Source: Bacillota bacterium (lineage in GTDB: Bacteria; Bacillota; Clostridia; Peptostreptococcales; Anaerovoracaceae). From it: a stretch of DNA of 33,481 nucleotides. Made by a program: the position numbers and the translations under genes. This document shows, piece by piece, positions 24,167 to 31,252 of the stretch. Numbering within the stretch: the stretch's first letter is position 1; each line of letters starts with the position of its first letter. The notes beneath the pieces were generated by a model that had not been told where the DNA came from, made no database searches, and worked only from the letters and a program-made list of their open reading frames with translations. The stretch is from contig JAFPXN010000153.1 of assembly GCA_017412505.1 (NCBI GenBank), positions 1-33,481 on the forward strand, in the 5' to 3' direction.

Positions 24167-24188
24167 AGGCCGGGCATCTGCCCGGCCT
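24167..24188 (-). terminator. Intercistronic hairpin between nrfA and resB
   Basis: A perfect 9-bp G/C-rich stem, AGGCCGGGC (24167-24175) with GCCCGGCCT (24180-24188), and a 4-base loop, followed on the minus strand by TTCTTT and then the resB ATG. It may be a partial terminator or an mRNA-protecting hairpin that lowers resB relative to nrfA. Confidence 0.75.
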
Positions 24189-24199
24189 GCAGGATCTGT

Positions 24200-25492
24200 T
24201 TAGAAATACGAGAGCGCTTGTCTGGCCAGGTCTTCCGCCTTGTCGAGGCACTCCCTGGACAGCGTGGAATTGTGCGCGCCTTCACTGTTTTCCACGAACA
24301 CGAAGTCCCAGTAGAACTGCGCTTCGCGGTCGAGCTGTCTCACCTTCGCCAGCGTCGCTTCATCCATGCTTCCGTCCTGGACGGCTTTCGCCAGTTTCTG
24401 ATTGATCTCGACCAGCAGAGCGGAGATCTCGCCCTCCCTGCCGGTGATCTCGTCCTGGATCGCCTTTACCTGGCTCTTGAGATCCGCGTGGCACAGACTG
24501 CACTGGTTCGCCAGGAGCTCTGCGTTCTTCAGCGGGCTGATGAGTTCGTGATCCGCGTAGGGAACCGCCGTTTCGTCGTCATACGCGAAACTCATATGGC
24601 AGTCCGCGCAGGTATACATACCCACGTGCTGGCTGCCTTCCCCGTAATACGTTTCGAATTCCGGGTGCTGCACCTTGATCATGCCCACGCCGGTATTTTC
24701 GTTCGTATAGTCGACAAAGCCCATCTCGTTATAATAGGCCAGGATCGCATCCGGGGCGATGCCGGACAGGTCGCTGTAGGGAACGTCCGTCGCCTTATCC
24801 GCCGGGCGGAAATAGTACTCGATGTGGCACTGCGCGCAGGCGACGTCGCTGGCGTTCACCTCGCCGGAAGCGATCTCGTCGCTCATGGCGCGGTCCATGT
24901 AATCGTGCACGATGTGGATGGTGCCCGGTTCGTTCGCGTGGCAGCTATAGCAGCTGATGGGCTCTTCCATCTGCGCGTAGACTTCCTCGAAGTCCATGCT
25001 GTAGGCGTCTGTCCCCATGGCGTTCACCATCGCGGAAAAATCCGGCGTCTTGCAGGTGATGCAGTTGGCGAGTTTATGAGGACGCGTCGTCTCGCCGATG
25101 TCGTCCAGCGTATAATTATGTCCGATGGCTTCGGTATAGTCGAAAGCGAACCCCATGCCCTGGTACAGGATCTGGATATCCGGGTTCGTTTCGGTATATT
25201 TGATCCGGCCGGCGGGATCTCCCATGTTATCCGCGTTTTTCATGTAAGTCCCGTACTCGTTCGGATAATAGGAAGCCCATTCCGCCGCGGTGACCACGCC
25301 GTTCGCCCGGGAAGGCGTCACGTCCGGCACTTCCGGAACGGGGATCTCCGCGATGGAAGTCACCGTATTGGCTTCGACCAGTTTCTGATGCTGAAACTGG
25401 AGGCTGTCGCTCGCGATGCTTCCGATGAAGAGCGCCAGCAGCGCCAGTCCCAGAACAGGCCACAGCCATTTATTCTCTGACTTCGGTTTCAT
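24200..25492 (-). CDS. nrfA: Cytochrome c nitrite reductase (ammonia-forming), five haems
   Basis: 430 residues. An N-terminal membrane segment (about 9-28) anchors or exports the protein. The catalytic haem site is C-I-T-C-K (144-148, Lys ligand), and four C-x-x-C-H sites follow at 181, 219, 295 and 331. Active-site residues by comparison with E. coli NrfA are R137 (ETTRP), Y226 after CAQCHIEY, and H276 in KVQHPE; K273 and Q275 fit the calcium site. H315 and H407 are likely distal haem ligands. It reduces nitrite to ammonium with six electrons outside the membrane. It is the first gene of an operon with resB and ccsA. No nrfH electron donor is encoded alongside. The protein is shorter than E. 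coli NrfA, mainly at the C-terminus. Confidence 0.96.
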   Translation of the reverse strand: MKPKSENKWLWPVLGLALLALFIGSIASDSLQFQHQKLVEANTVTSIAEIPVPEVPDVTPSRANGVVTAAEWASYYPNEYGTYMKNADNMGDPAGRIKYTETNPDIQILYQGMGFAFDYTEAIGHNYTLDDIGETTRPHKLANCITCKTPDFSAMVNAMGTDAYSMDFEEVYAQMEEPISCYSCHANEPGTIHIVHDYMDRAMSDEIASGEVNASDVACAQCHIEYYFRPADKATDVPYSDLSGIAPDAILAYYNEMGFVDYTNENTGVGMIKVQHPEFETYYGEGSQHVGMYTCADCHMSFAYDDETAVPYADHELISPLKNAELLANQCSLCHADLKSQVKAIQDEITGREGEISALLVEINQKLAKAVQDGSMDEATLAKVRQLDREAQFYWDFVFVENSEGAHNSTLSRECLDKAEDLARQALSYF

Positions 25493-25530
25493 GATCGTTC
25501 TCCAACCTTAAAAAATGAATTACTACAGCC

Positions 25531-25559
25531 AGTATACCCGATTGATTCTGTATTGACAA
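25531..25559 (-). promoter_or_regulatory. nrfA promoter
   Basis: On the minus strand TTGTCA (25559-25554) and TATACT (25536-25531) are separated by 17 bases, a strong sigma-A-type match, just downstream of the terminator at 25565-25590. The leader to the nrfA ATG is about 32 bases. No clear CRP/FNR-type palindrome is seen. Confidence 0.75.
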
Positions 25560-25564
25560 GTTAA

Positions 25565-25590
25565 AAGGAGACTGCCGGAACAGTCCCCTT
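25565..25590 (-). terminator. Terminator after the small unknown gene
   Basis: A 10-bp stem with one G-T wobble, AAGGAGACTG (25565-25574) and CAGTCCCCTT (25581-25590), and a 6-base loop. On the minus strand it is followed by TTAACTTG, a short T-run. It separates the 106-residue gene from nrfA. Confidence 0.7.
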
Positions 25591-25601
25591 TCTGTATGCT
25601 A

Positions 25602-25922
25602 TTATTTCATTACGTTGGCGCCGCCGGTCTCCGCCAAATTGGCGTTTATGTTCTTCCGGTAAGACGGATCGTTCTCGTAACGTTCCACCATGCGCTGGAA
25701 ATCCAGGGTTTTCATCGTCGCTTCGACCGCGTTGCTGAACGCGCTCTTGTCGATCGGCAGGCTGAGATTCTTCGCGTCCTTGGCATCCGTGTCTTCCATG
25801 GCCTGCTTGAAGCTCTTTTTGCCCATGATCGCCGTAGCATATGCTGCGAGCTGTGCCTGGTTCACCTGAGCGTCCGGGCCCTGAGTCTGCATAACCTGCG
25901 TGACAGCGATCAGCTGCGCCAC
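25602..25922 (-). CDS. Small unknown protein, uncertain start
   Basis: About 106 residues if it starts at the GTG at 25922; an ATG at 25892 would give 96. Neither has a clear ribosome binding site, and the frame is open only 13 codons further up, to a TGA, with no ATG. The protein is hydrophilic and helical, with Gln/Ala-rich N-terminal sequence (QTQGPDAQVNQAQLAAYATAIMG), then KKSFKQAMEDTDAKDAKNLSLPIDKSAFSNAV and an ending rich in Asn. I do not recognise it. It sits alone between the PP2C phosphatase gene and its own terminator. It could be a truncated remnant; the terminator favours an expressed gene. Confidence 0.55.
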   Translation of the reverse strand: MAQLIAVTQVMQTQGPDAQVNQAQLAAYATAIMGKKSFKQAMEDTDAKDAKNLSLPIDKSAFSNAVEATMKTLDFQRMVERYENDPSYRKNINANLAETGGANVMK

Positions 25923-26003
25923 AGCCGCCCTGGAACCGCTTTTGCGCTTTCTACTGCCTGATCATATAATTATTTGTACGTCATCTCTTATTTCCTTATA
26001 CTT

Positions 26004-26022
26004 TGTCCAACAAATGTCCAAC
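26004..26022 (-). repeat. GTTGGACA direct repeat
   Basis: Two copies (26022-26015 and 26011-26004 on the minus strand) start 11 bases apart, about one helical turn, upstream of the small unknown gene. A TATAAG follows. It may be a regulator site; the spacing is suggestive only. Confidence 0.4.
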
Positions 26023-26041
26023 GAGAAACCGATAAATATAT

Positions 26042-27769
26042 TTAATCCTCAATAGCTATTTTTGACCCTTTGTATTCCAGACATAGCATCGTGATGTCGT
26101 CGAACTGCTCCGCGTCTTTGACAAACGCGCTCACGGCTTGTCTTACGCCGTGCAGGATCTCTTCCGGCGCCGCGCCGGCATTTTCGTTCAGCGCGTCCAG
26201 CATGCGGTCCAGACCGAACTGGTTGCGCATCGGATCCATGGCTTCCGCCACGCCGTCCGTGTACACGAAGAGCTTTGTGCCCGGTTCGAGATACAGTTCC
26301 GTCGCCCGGTACGTTTCGTCCTCGAAACCGCCCAGTACAAACCCGTGCTTGTCTTTGTACAGTTCGAACTTGCCGTCCGGCTTCTTGAAGACCGGATACT
26401 CGTGTCCTGCGTTTGCCATGGTCAGCTTTCCCGTAGAGATCTCCAGGATACCGACCCAGGCTGTGACGAACATCTCCATCTGGTTGTCCTTGCACAGCGC
26501 CTGGTTCGTCTTGTTCAGGATCTCCGGCGCCGACTGTCCCAGCATGCCGCAGCTCTGCAGGATCACCTTCGTCACCATCATAAACAGCGAGGCGGGGATG
26601 CCCTTGCCGGACACGTCCGCCATCACGAGGCACAGGTGGTCGTCGTCGATCAGGAAGAAGTCGTAGAAGTCTCCTCCCACCAGCTTGGCGGGCTCCATCG
26701 TGGCGAAGAGATCGAACTCGCTGTGTTCCGGGAAAGGCGGAAATACGTGGGGCAGCATAGCTGCCTGGATCTTAGAGGCCATGCTCAGTTCAGAGACGAC
26801 CCTTTCCTTTTCCGCAGTCGCATCAGTCAGATCGTCCACGTACGTATCGATATCGCGCTCCATCTCCGCCATGACGAGGCTGAGATTCTCGATCTCATCG
26901 CCGGTGCGGATGTTCAGGCGCGCAAAATGGTCCGTATTTGCTTTTCCTTCCCGCTTGTCGCTCACGTAGCTGCGGGCGGCCTCCGTGATCTGGCTGATCG
27001 GTTTGACGACTTCCTTGCGGATCCGGTGCACGAACAGCGTCCCCGCGATCAGGATGACGATCAGCACCATGAGCGTAAAGAATAACGCAAAGCCGCGTAC
27101 GCCCTTCAGCACGGTCCCGACTCTCATCATGACGAACAGGCAGCCGTCCGTATGATCGGTTTCGTTGATATACTCCCCGCTGACGCATACGAGGCCACGA
27201 TCCGGCAGGAAGAAGAACGTGCGCGGAAATTCCGTCCCTTTTCCGAGACGCAGGAACAGCTTCTGCACAAAACCGGGAATTTTTACCGTTTTTCCGGCCG
27301 GATACATGTGTCCTTCTCTGGGATCTGTATCCGCCACAAAAACGATGACCCCATCCTCGGGAACGGGTACGGCGAAGAAGAAATCGGACATGTTCTCCGT
27401 GCGGCTGTTCTTCAGGATGAGGTGCATCTGCTCATAACCCGCGTCGTCCGTGACCCGGTCGAAAGCCGCATAGTAACTCTCTTCGTCTGCCTGATTCTCT
27501 GCGTTCTGTTTATAGATCTCCAGAACGTCCCGGGCGTACGCTTCGGGCTGGCTCATCATCCGGATGGAACCGACGATATGGCTGGAGATCTCAGCGGACT
27601 CGTCCATGGAATCCTGTGCGAGGCCGTACAGGTACATGCCGAATCCCAGGGCGAAACAGATCAGTCCCAAAAGGACGGAATAGAAGGCGATCGAACGGAA
27701 TACGCGCATTTCCAGCGAATAATGATCCCGTTCGCTCTTGGTCATTTCACGGAAACTTTTTACAGGCAT
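26042..27769 (-). CDS. Membrane PP2C (SpoIIE/RsbU-type) phosphatase with HAMP domain
   Basis: 575 residues. Membrane helices lie at about 27-50 and 227-248 and enclose an extracytoplasmic sensor (about 51-226) of no recognised type. A HAMP-like linker (249-305) and coiled coil lead to a SpoIIE-family phosphatase domain (about 340-567). Metal-binding residues are seen in GGDFYD (365-370), MADVSGKG (383-390), YTDG (503-506) and FDD (556-558). Such enzymes dephosphorylate a phospho-STAS antagonist to release a target from an RsbW-like kinase. The start overlaps the end of the kinase gene by 10 bases, so it belongs to the same operon as the STAS and kinase genes. Its catalytic domain is closely similar to that of the 28969-31131 phosphatase. 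Confidence 0.93.
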   Translation of the reverse strand: MPVKSFREMTKSERDHYSLEMRVFRSIAFYSVLLGLICFALGFGMYLYGLAQDSMDESAEISSHIVGSIRMMSQPEAYARDVLEIYKQNAENQADEESYYAAFDRVTDDAGYEQMHLILKNSRTENMSDFFFAVPVPEDGVIVFVADTDPREGHMYPAGKTVKIPGFVQKLFLRLGKGTEFPRTFFFLPDRGLVCVSGEYINETDHTDGCLFVMMRVGTVLKGVRGFALFFTLMVLIVILIAGTLFVHRIRKEVVKPISQITEAARSYVSDKREGKANTDHFARLNIRTGDEIENLSLVMAEMERDIDTYVDDLTDATAEKERVVSELSMASKIQAAMLPHVFPPFPEHSEFDLFATMEPAKLVGGDFYDFFLIDDDHLCLVMADVSGKGIPASLFMMVTKVILQSCGMLGQSAPEILNKTNQALCKDNQMEMFVTAWVGILEISTGKLTMANAGHEYPVFKKPDGKFELYKDKHGFVLGGFEDETYRATELYLEPGTKLFVYTDGVAEAMDPMRNQFGLDRMLDALNENAGAAPEEILHGVRQAVSAFVKDAEQFDDITMLCLEYKGSKIAIED

Positions 27770-28191
27770 GCGTCCTCCGTTTCCGCCAGTTTCTTTTCTA
27801 TTGTCAGTATATTCTTGCCGTTCTCATAGGAATAACTGACGCCATCCATCGTTTCTTTTACAAGGAGTATGCCCAGACCGCCCTCCCGGGAGAACAGTCC
27901 GTCCGCGGTGATATCCGCGTCTTCTTTAGCCAGCGGGTCGAACGGCTTGCCGCCGTCCAGGAACTGGATGATGACCCGCAGAGGATCTTGCCGCACTTCG
28001 CAGCGGACTTCCGCGGGACCGACGGAAGGATCGTACGCATAGCTGGAAATATTCACAAAGATCTCTTCGACCGCCAGGCGGATCTGCATCAGCGTCTTCT
28101 TGCTGCATCCGTAGTGATAGAGGCGTTTGAAGACAAATCCGACGACTTCGTCAAGATTTTCGACGACAGCGTTGACAGTAAGGTTTTCCAT
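27760..28191 (-). CDS. RsbW-like anti-sigma/switch serine kinase
   Basis: 143 residues of the GHKL ATPase fold. The N box is LAVEEIFVNISSYAY (39-53; E43 and N47), the G1 box is FLDGGKPFDP (77-86; D79) and the G2 box is GGLGILLVKE (104-113). Proteins of this type phosphorylate an STAS antagonist and otherwise hold a sigma factor or another effector. AAGGAG precedes the start, 12 bases after the STAS gene. It overlaps the second phosphatase gene by 10 bases. No sigma factor gene is in the operon, so its held partner is elsewhere or is not a sigma factor. Confidence 0.93.
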   Translation of the reverse strand: MENLTVNAVVENLDEVVGFVFKRLYHYGCSKKTLMQIRLAVEEIFVNISSYAYDPSVGPAEVRCEVRQDPLRVIIQFLDGGKPFDPLAKEDADITADGLFSREGGLGILLVKETMDGVSYSYENGKNILTIEKKLAETEDACL

Positions 28192-28203
28192 AAGAGCCTC
28201 TCC

Positions 28204-28509
28204 TTAAACGAACTTAAACAGCCTGGTGAAACCGGTGACTTCCAGAACTTCCATGATGGCCTTGTCCACGTTCTTGGCGGACAGGGTGCCGCTCTTGCGG
28301 CGCAGTTCCATGTAAACGCGCTTGAACGCGCGCAGACCGGCGCTGGACACGTATTCCAGTTTCTCCATGTCTAGAAGCAGATTGTCGAACTTGCCGGCAA
28401 CGTCCATCAGGACTTCTTCCACTTCCGCCGCGTTCGTGGCGTCGATGTAGCCGTCCATTTTCAGTTCGGCGTCATTCCCCCTTTTGATCAGGTCCATTTT
28501 CATGCTCAT
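28204..28509 (-). CDS. STAS-domain anti-sigma factor antagonist (RsbV-like)
   Basis: 101 residues, a single STAS domain. The phosphorylation site lies in LEYVSSAGLRAFKRV (51-65), with S55 or S56 as the switch serine. The N-terminal strand pattern KMDGYIDATNAAEVEEVL is typical. When dephosphorylated by a PP2C phosphatase it would bind the RsbW-like kinase encoded just downstream. GGAGG lies 8-9 bases before the ATG. The gene start overlaps the end of the Lys/Glu-rich ORF by 38 bases, so the two are coupled. Confidence 0.93.
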   Translation of the reverse strand: MSMKMDLIKRGNDAELKMDGYIDATNAAEVEEVLMDVAGKFDNLLLDMEKLEYVSSAGLRAFKRVYMELRRKSGTLSAKNVDKAIMEVLEVTGFTRLFKFV

Positions 28510-28744
28510 CGCTATCCCCCTCCTTCATCATCCAGAAATCGCCGCTCGCGGCTTCTTCCATTCTTTCCTTTTCCATTTCGCGAAGCCGCTGCTCTTCTGC
28601 TTTCCGGGCTTCTCTCTTCTTGCGCTTCTCTTCTTTCTTCGCCTGTTTCGCGGCCTTTTTTTCTTCCTTGACAGCCTTCTTTGCCTTATCGCTCTCGCCC
28701 TCCGGCGTATCCGGCGCTGCTTTGCCGGTCACGACGATATCCAC
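28472..28744 (-). CDS. Lys/Glu-rich coiled-coil ORF in the partner-switching operon
   Basis: 90 residues if it starts at GTG 28744, where AAGGA with 7-base spacing overlaps the stop of the small membrane ORF. Residues 18-66 are an extreme Lys/Glu/Ala helix (KAKKAVKEEKKAAKQAKKEEKRKK and onwards), and the tail is acidic. The frame stays open upstream beyond 28744 for more than 30 codons of plausible sequence (GVISIRRALKAFDKDLP), so it may instead be the continuation, after a frame change, of the membrane ORF 28758-28967. It overlaps the STAS gene by 38 bases. It is not a family I recognise; a tether or scaffold is a guess. Confidence 0.55.
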   Translation of the reverse strand: MDIVVTGKAAPDTPEGESDKAKKAVKEEKKAAKQAKKEEKRKKREARKAEEQRLREMEKERMEEAASGDFWMMKEGDSDEHENGPDQKGE

Positions 28745-28757
28745 AGGCAGATCCTTA

Positions 28758-28967
28758 TCAAATGCTTTGAGCGCCCTCCTGATCGAGATTACGCCTGTGA
28801 GCGTGCGAGGCGCCGTCCGTAACGCCGCCGGAAAGGTAAAAACTCGCCTTTCTGCGGAACAGCCAGACGGCTGTCCTCCAGCATGAGAGTACGGTAAAGA
28901 CCAGGCCCAGCATGATCAGGGCCATCGTGGTCTGTAATGCGATTGTGGGCTGCGTGAACGAGCTCAT
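28758..28967 (-). CDS. Small membrane ORF following the first phosphatase
   Basis: 69 residues. The ATG at 28967 lies one base after the TAA of the phosphatase gene, with AGAGG inside that gene's end, so it is well placed for coupled translation. One membrane segment (about 13-37: ALIMLGLVFTVLSCWRTAVWLFRRK) is followed by a short hydrophilic tail. The first 40 residues look like a genuine membrane anchor of the OadG kind in general appearance. The tail beyond about residue 45 is less convincing and may be out of frame with the true continuation (see 28472-28744). Its function is unknown. Confidence 0.55.
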   Translation of the reverse strand: MSSFTQPTIALQTTMALIMLGLVFTVLSCWRTAVWLFRRKASFYLSGGVTDGASHAHRRNLDQEGAQSI

Positions 28968-28968
28968 G

Positions 28969-31131
28969 TTATCCTCTGTATTCCAGGCAGAGCATGGTGA
29001 GGTCGTCGAACTGCTCCGCGTCCTGCACGAACGCCTCGACGGCTTCGTTCATCGCCTTCAGCGTCTGCTCCGGAGACGCGTCCGGATTGCCGTTCAGCGT
29101 ATCGACCATGCGTTCCATGCCGAACATATTTTTGGGGCCGCCTTTCGTCTTCGCTTCCGGCAGGCCGTCTGTGTACAGGAACAGTTTGGAGCCGGGCTGC
29201 AGCTGCAGTTCGTAATCTTCGTAGATTTCGTCCTCCAGCCCGCCGACGACAAAGTCGTGTCGATCCTTGACGACCTCATAGTCCTTGCCGGGCAGCTTGA
29301 CGATGGGATATTCGTGTCCGGCGTTGGAAGCGGTCAGTTTGCCGGTGGAAAGCTCCAGCACGCCGATCCAGACCGTGACGAACATATCCGCCGGGTTGTT
29401 GGCGCAGATCATCTCGTTCGTCTTTCTGAGGATCTCCGCCGGGGACATGATCTGCGTCGCGAAGTTCTGCAGCGTGATCTTGCTGATCGTCATGAACAGC
29501 GCGGCGGCGATCCCCTTGCCGGAGACGTCCGCGATGACGAGGCCCAGGTGGTCGTCGTCAATGAAGAAATAATCGTAAAAGTCTCCGCCGACTTCTTTCG
29601 CGGGATCCATGGAAGCGTAGATGTCGATCTCTTTGCGTTCCGGGAACGGCGGGAAGATATTCGGCAGCATGGCCGCCTGGATGCGCTGTGCCAGCGAGAG
29701 CTCCGCCCCGACGCGCTCCTTCTCCGCTGTGATCGTCTGGATATCCTCGATATATTCGTTCATGCGCTGCGTCATGGATCCGAAGGATTCCGCCAGCTGC
29801 TGCGTTTCGTCGCCTGTCGAGAGGTCCCAGGTGAAGTCCAGCGTATCGCCTTCGATAGCTTTCACCTTCTCCGTCAGGACCTGGATCGGATGCACGATGT
29901 CCTTGGAAAGCCGGATGGAGATCCAGATCGCCATCGCGACAGCGACGCCGAACAGGCCGAGCAGCATCCAGGTCGCGTTTTCGATCTGTCTGCGGTTTTC
30001 GTCCATGGACTCGTCCGTCATGGATTCCATATTGCTCAGAAGCCGCTTTGTCGGCGCTTCGACCTCCTCCTGCGGCAGCACGACGAACAGAGACCAGCCG
30101 ACGGTCTTCATGGGCGCAAAGGCGACGTAACTGGGTACGCCGTCGATGTTGATCAGGTTGACGCCCTTGAACCCGATCGACGCGTTCATGGCGACCTGCG
30201 CTAACGCGCGGTCTTCGGATCTGCGCAGATCCGCGGCATCCGTCACTGCGGCCAGGGTGCCTTTCTTCGCCGTGGAGAACAAGATCTGTCCGTCCCTGTT
30301 CATGATGCAGGCGAACCCGGTCGTGCCGACGTCGATGCCTTCGACCAGTTCCTCCATGTTCTCGAGATACATGCCGGCGCCGGCGACAGCCATCAGTTTG
30401 CCATCTTTAAAAACAGGCGCTCCGCACATGATGCCCAGACGCGGCGTATGCGCGTCCTTCGTGACCGGCGTGAAATACGGGCGTTTCAGGACCGCCGCGC
30501 CGCGGTACCAGGGACGTTCTTTTGCTTCGAGCGGCATCAGATCGCCGTTTTCGTCATACTTTTCCGCAGGGATATAGTCTGCCTGCACCATAAATCCCGA
30601 TTCCGTGGCGACGTAGATCGAGACCATGATATCCTGGTTCGCATTGATCGCCATCAGCGTGTCCTGCACGTTGCCGATCAGGGCGAGTTCCTTTTGGATC
30701 GCAGGGTCTTCCGGATCGGTCTTCGCGGAATACAGCACCTGTATGGTCAGTTCCCCTTCTTTCGACGCGTCGGGGAGCGCTACGGGGCGGGGAGCATAGT
30801 CCTCCGGGTGATTATAGATCTGCTCCGCTACGCGCGCGGCGGTGCAGACGCAGTTTTCGAATTCCGAGAAGATGCCGTCCGCTATCGTCGCTTTTTCGAC
30901 TGCCTTATCCTGCATCAGGCGCATCGTTTCTTCGGACATGTAATCCGAGGAGAGCCGTCCGATCGTCCGGTTCAGTTCGCGGTTGGATTCCGTCTGCATC
31001 CGGTCGATGCCCTTCATCGTGAACATAAAGATCAGCACGGCCAGCAGCAGCATGATGCTGACGACCGCGAGCATCGCGTACAGGATCTTTTTTCCCAGAG
31101 ATTGATTCTTGATCACTTTATCTTTGAACAC
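28969..31131 (-). CDS. Cache-domain membrane PP2C (SpoIIE/RsbU-type) phosphatase
   Basis: 720 residues from a GTG start. The first membrane helix is at about 16-39, then a double-Cache-like extracytoplasmic sensor (about 80-355; ERPWYRGAAVLKRPYFTPV at 205-223 and VAGAGMYLENMEELVEGIDVGTTGFACIMNRDGQI at about 249-283 are typical), a second helix (387-407), HAMP (408-460), coiled coil and a SpoIIE phosphatase domain (about 490-718). Metal residues are in GGDFYD (515-520), IADVSGKG (533-540), YTDG (653-656) and FDD (708-710). Cache domains bind small extracellular ligands, so this phosphatase probably feeds a ligand signal into the STAS/kinase switch. It is the first gene of the operon, behind a promoter at 31185-31213. 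Confidence 0.95.
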   Translation of the reverse strand: MFKDKVIKNQSLGKKILYAMLAVVSIMLLLAVLIFMFTMKGIDRMQTESNRELNRTIGRLSSDYMSEETMRLMQDKAVEKATIADGIFSEFENCVCTAARVAEQIYNHPEDYAPRPVALPDASKEGELTIQVLYSAKTDPEDPAIQKELALIGNVQDTLMAINANQDIMVSIYVATESGFMVQADYIPAEKYDENGDLMPLEAKERPWYRGAAVLKRPYFTPVTKDAHTPRLGIMCGAPVFKDGKLMAVAGAGMYLENMEELVEGIDVGTTGFACIMNRDGQILFSTAKKGTLAAVTDAADLRRSEDRALAQVAMNASIGFKGVNLINIDGVPSYVAFAPMKTVGWSLFVVLPQEEVEAPTKRLLSNMESMTDESMDENRRQIENATWMLLGLFGVAVAMAIWISIRLSKDIVHPIQVLTEKVKAIEGDTLDFTWDLSTGDETQQLAESFGSMTQRMNEYIEDIQTITAEKERVGAELSLAQRIQAAMLPNIFPPFPERKEIDIYASMDPAKEVGGDFYDYFFIDDDHLGLVIADVSGKGIAAALFMTISKITLQNFATQIMSPAEILRKTNEMICANNPADMFVTVWIGVLELSTGKLTASNAGHEYPIVKLPGKDYEVVKDRHDFVVGGLEDEIYEDYELQLQPGSKLFLYTDGLPEAKTKGGPKNMFGMERMVDTLNGNPDASPEQTLKAMNEAVEAFVQDAEQFDDLTMLCLEYRG

Positions 31132-31184
31132 GACTGTTCACCAATAGTTGCCGACTATTCTGAAAAATGGATATCTAATATTTT

Positions 31185-31213
31185 ATTATACAACGCTCAT
31201 TTCTAAAAGTAAA
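31185..31213 (-). promoter_or_regulatory. Promoter of the partner-switching operon
   Basis: On the minus strand TTTACT (31213-31208) and TATAAT (31190-31185) are separated by 17 bases. The -35 overlaps the tail of the ppdK terminator. The leader to the GTG start is about 45 bases and AT-rich. Confidence 0.65.
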
Positions 31214-31240
31214 AACCGGGGCGCGAACGTCCCGGTTTTT
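31211..31240. terminator. Terminator after ppdK
   Basis: A perfect 10-bp stem, AAAAACCGGG (31211-31220) with CCCGGTTTTT (31231-31240), and a 10-base loop. On the minus strand it runs into ACTTTTAG. The A/T flanks make it work in principle on both strands. It closes ppdK, whose stop is at 31253. Confidence 0.9.
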
Positions 31241-31252
31241 ATGCTTTCAATT

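Noticed and set aside
28758..28967. Oxaloacetate decarboxylase gamma subunit (OadG)
   Set aside because: Only the general appearance of one N-terminal helix fits; there is no decarboxylase or biotin carrier gene nearby and the tail does not match.
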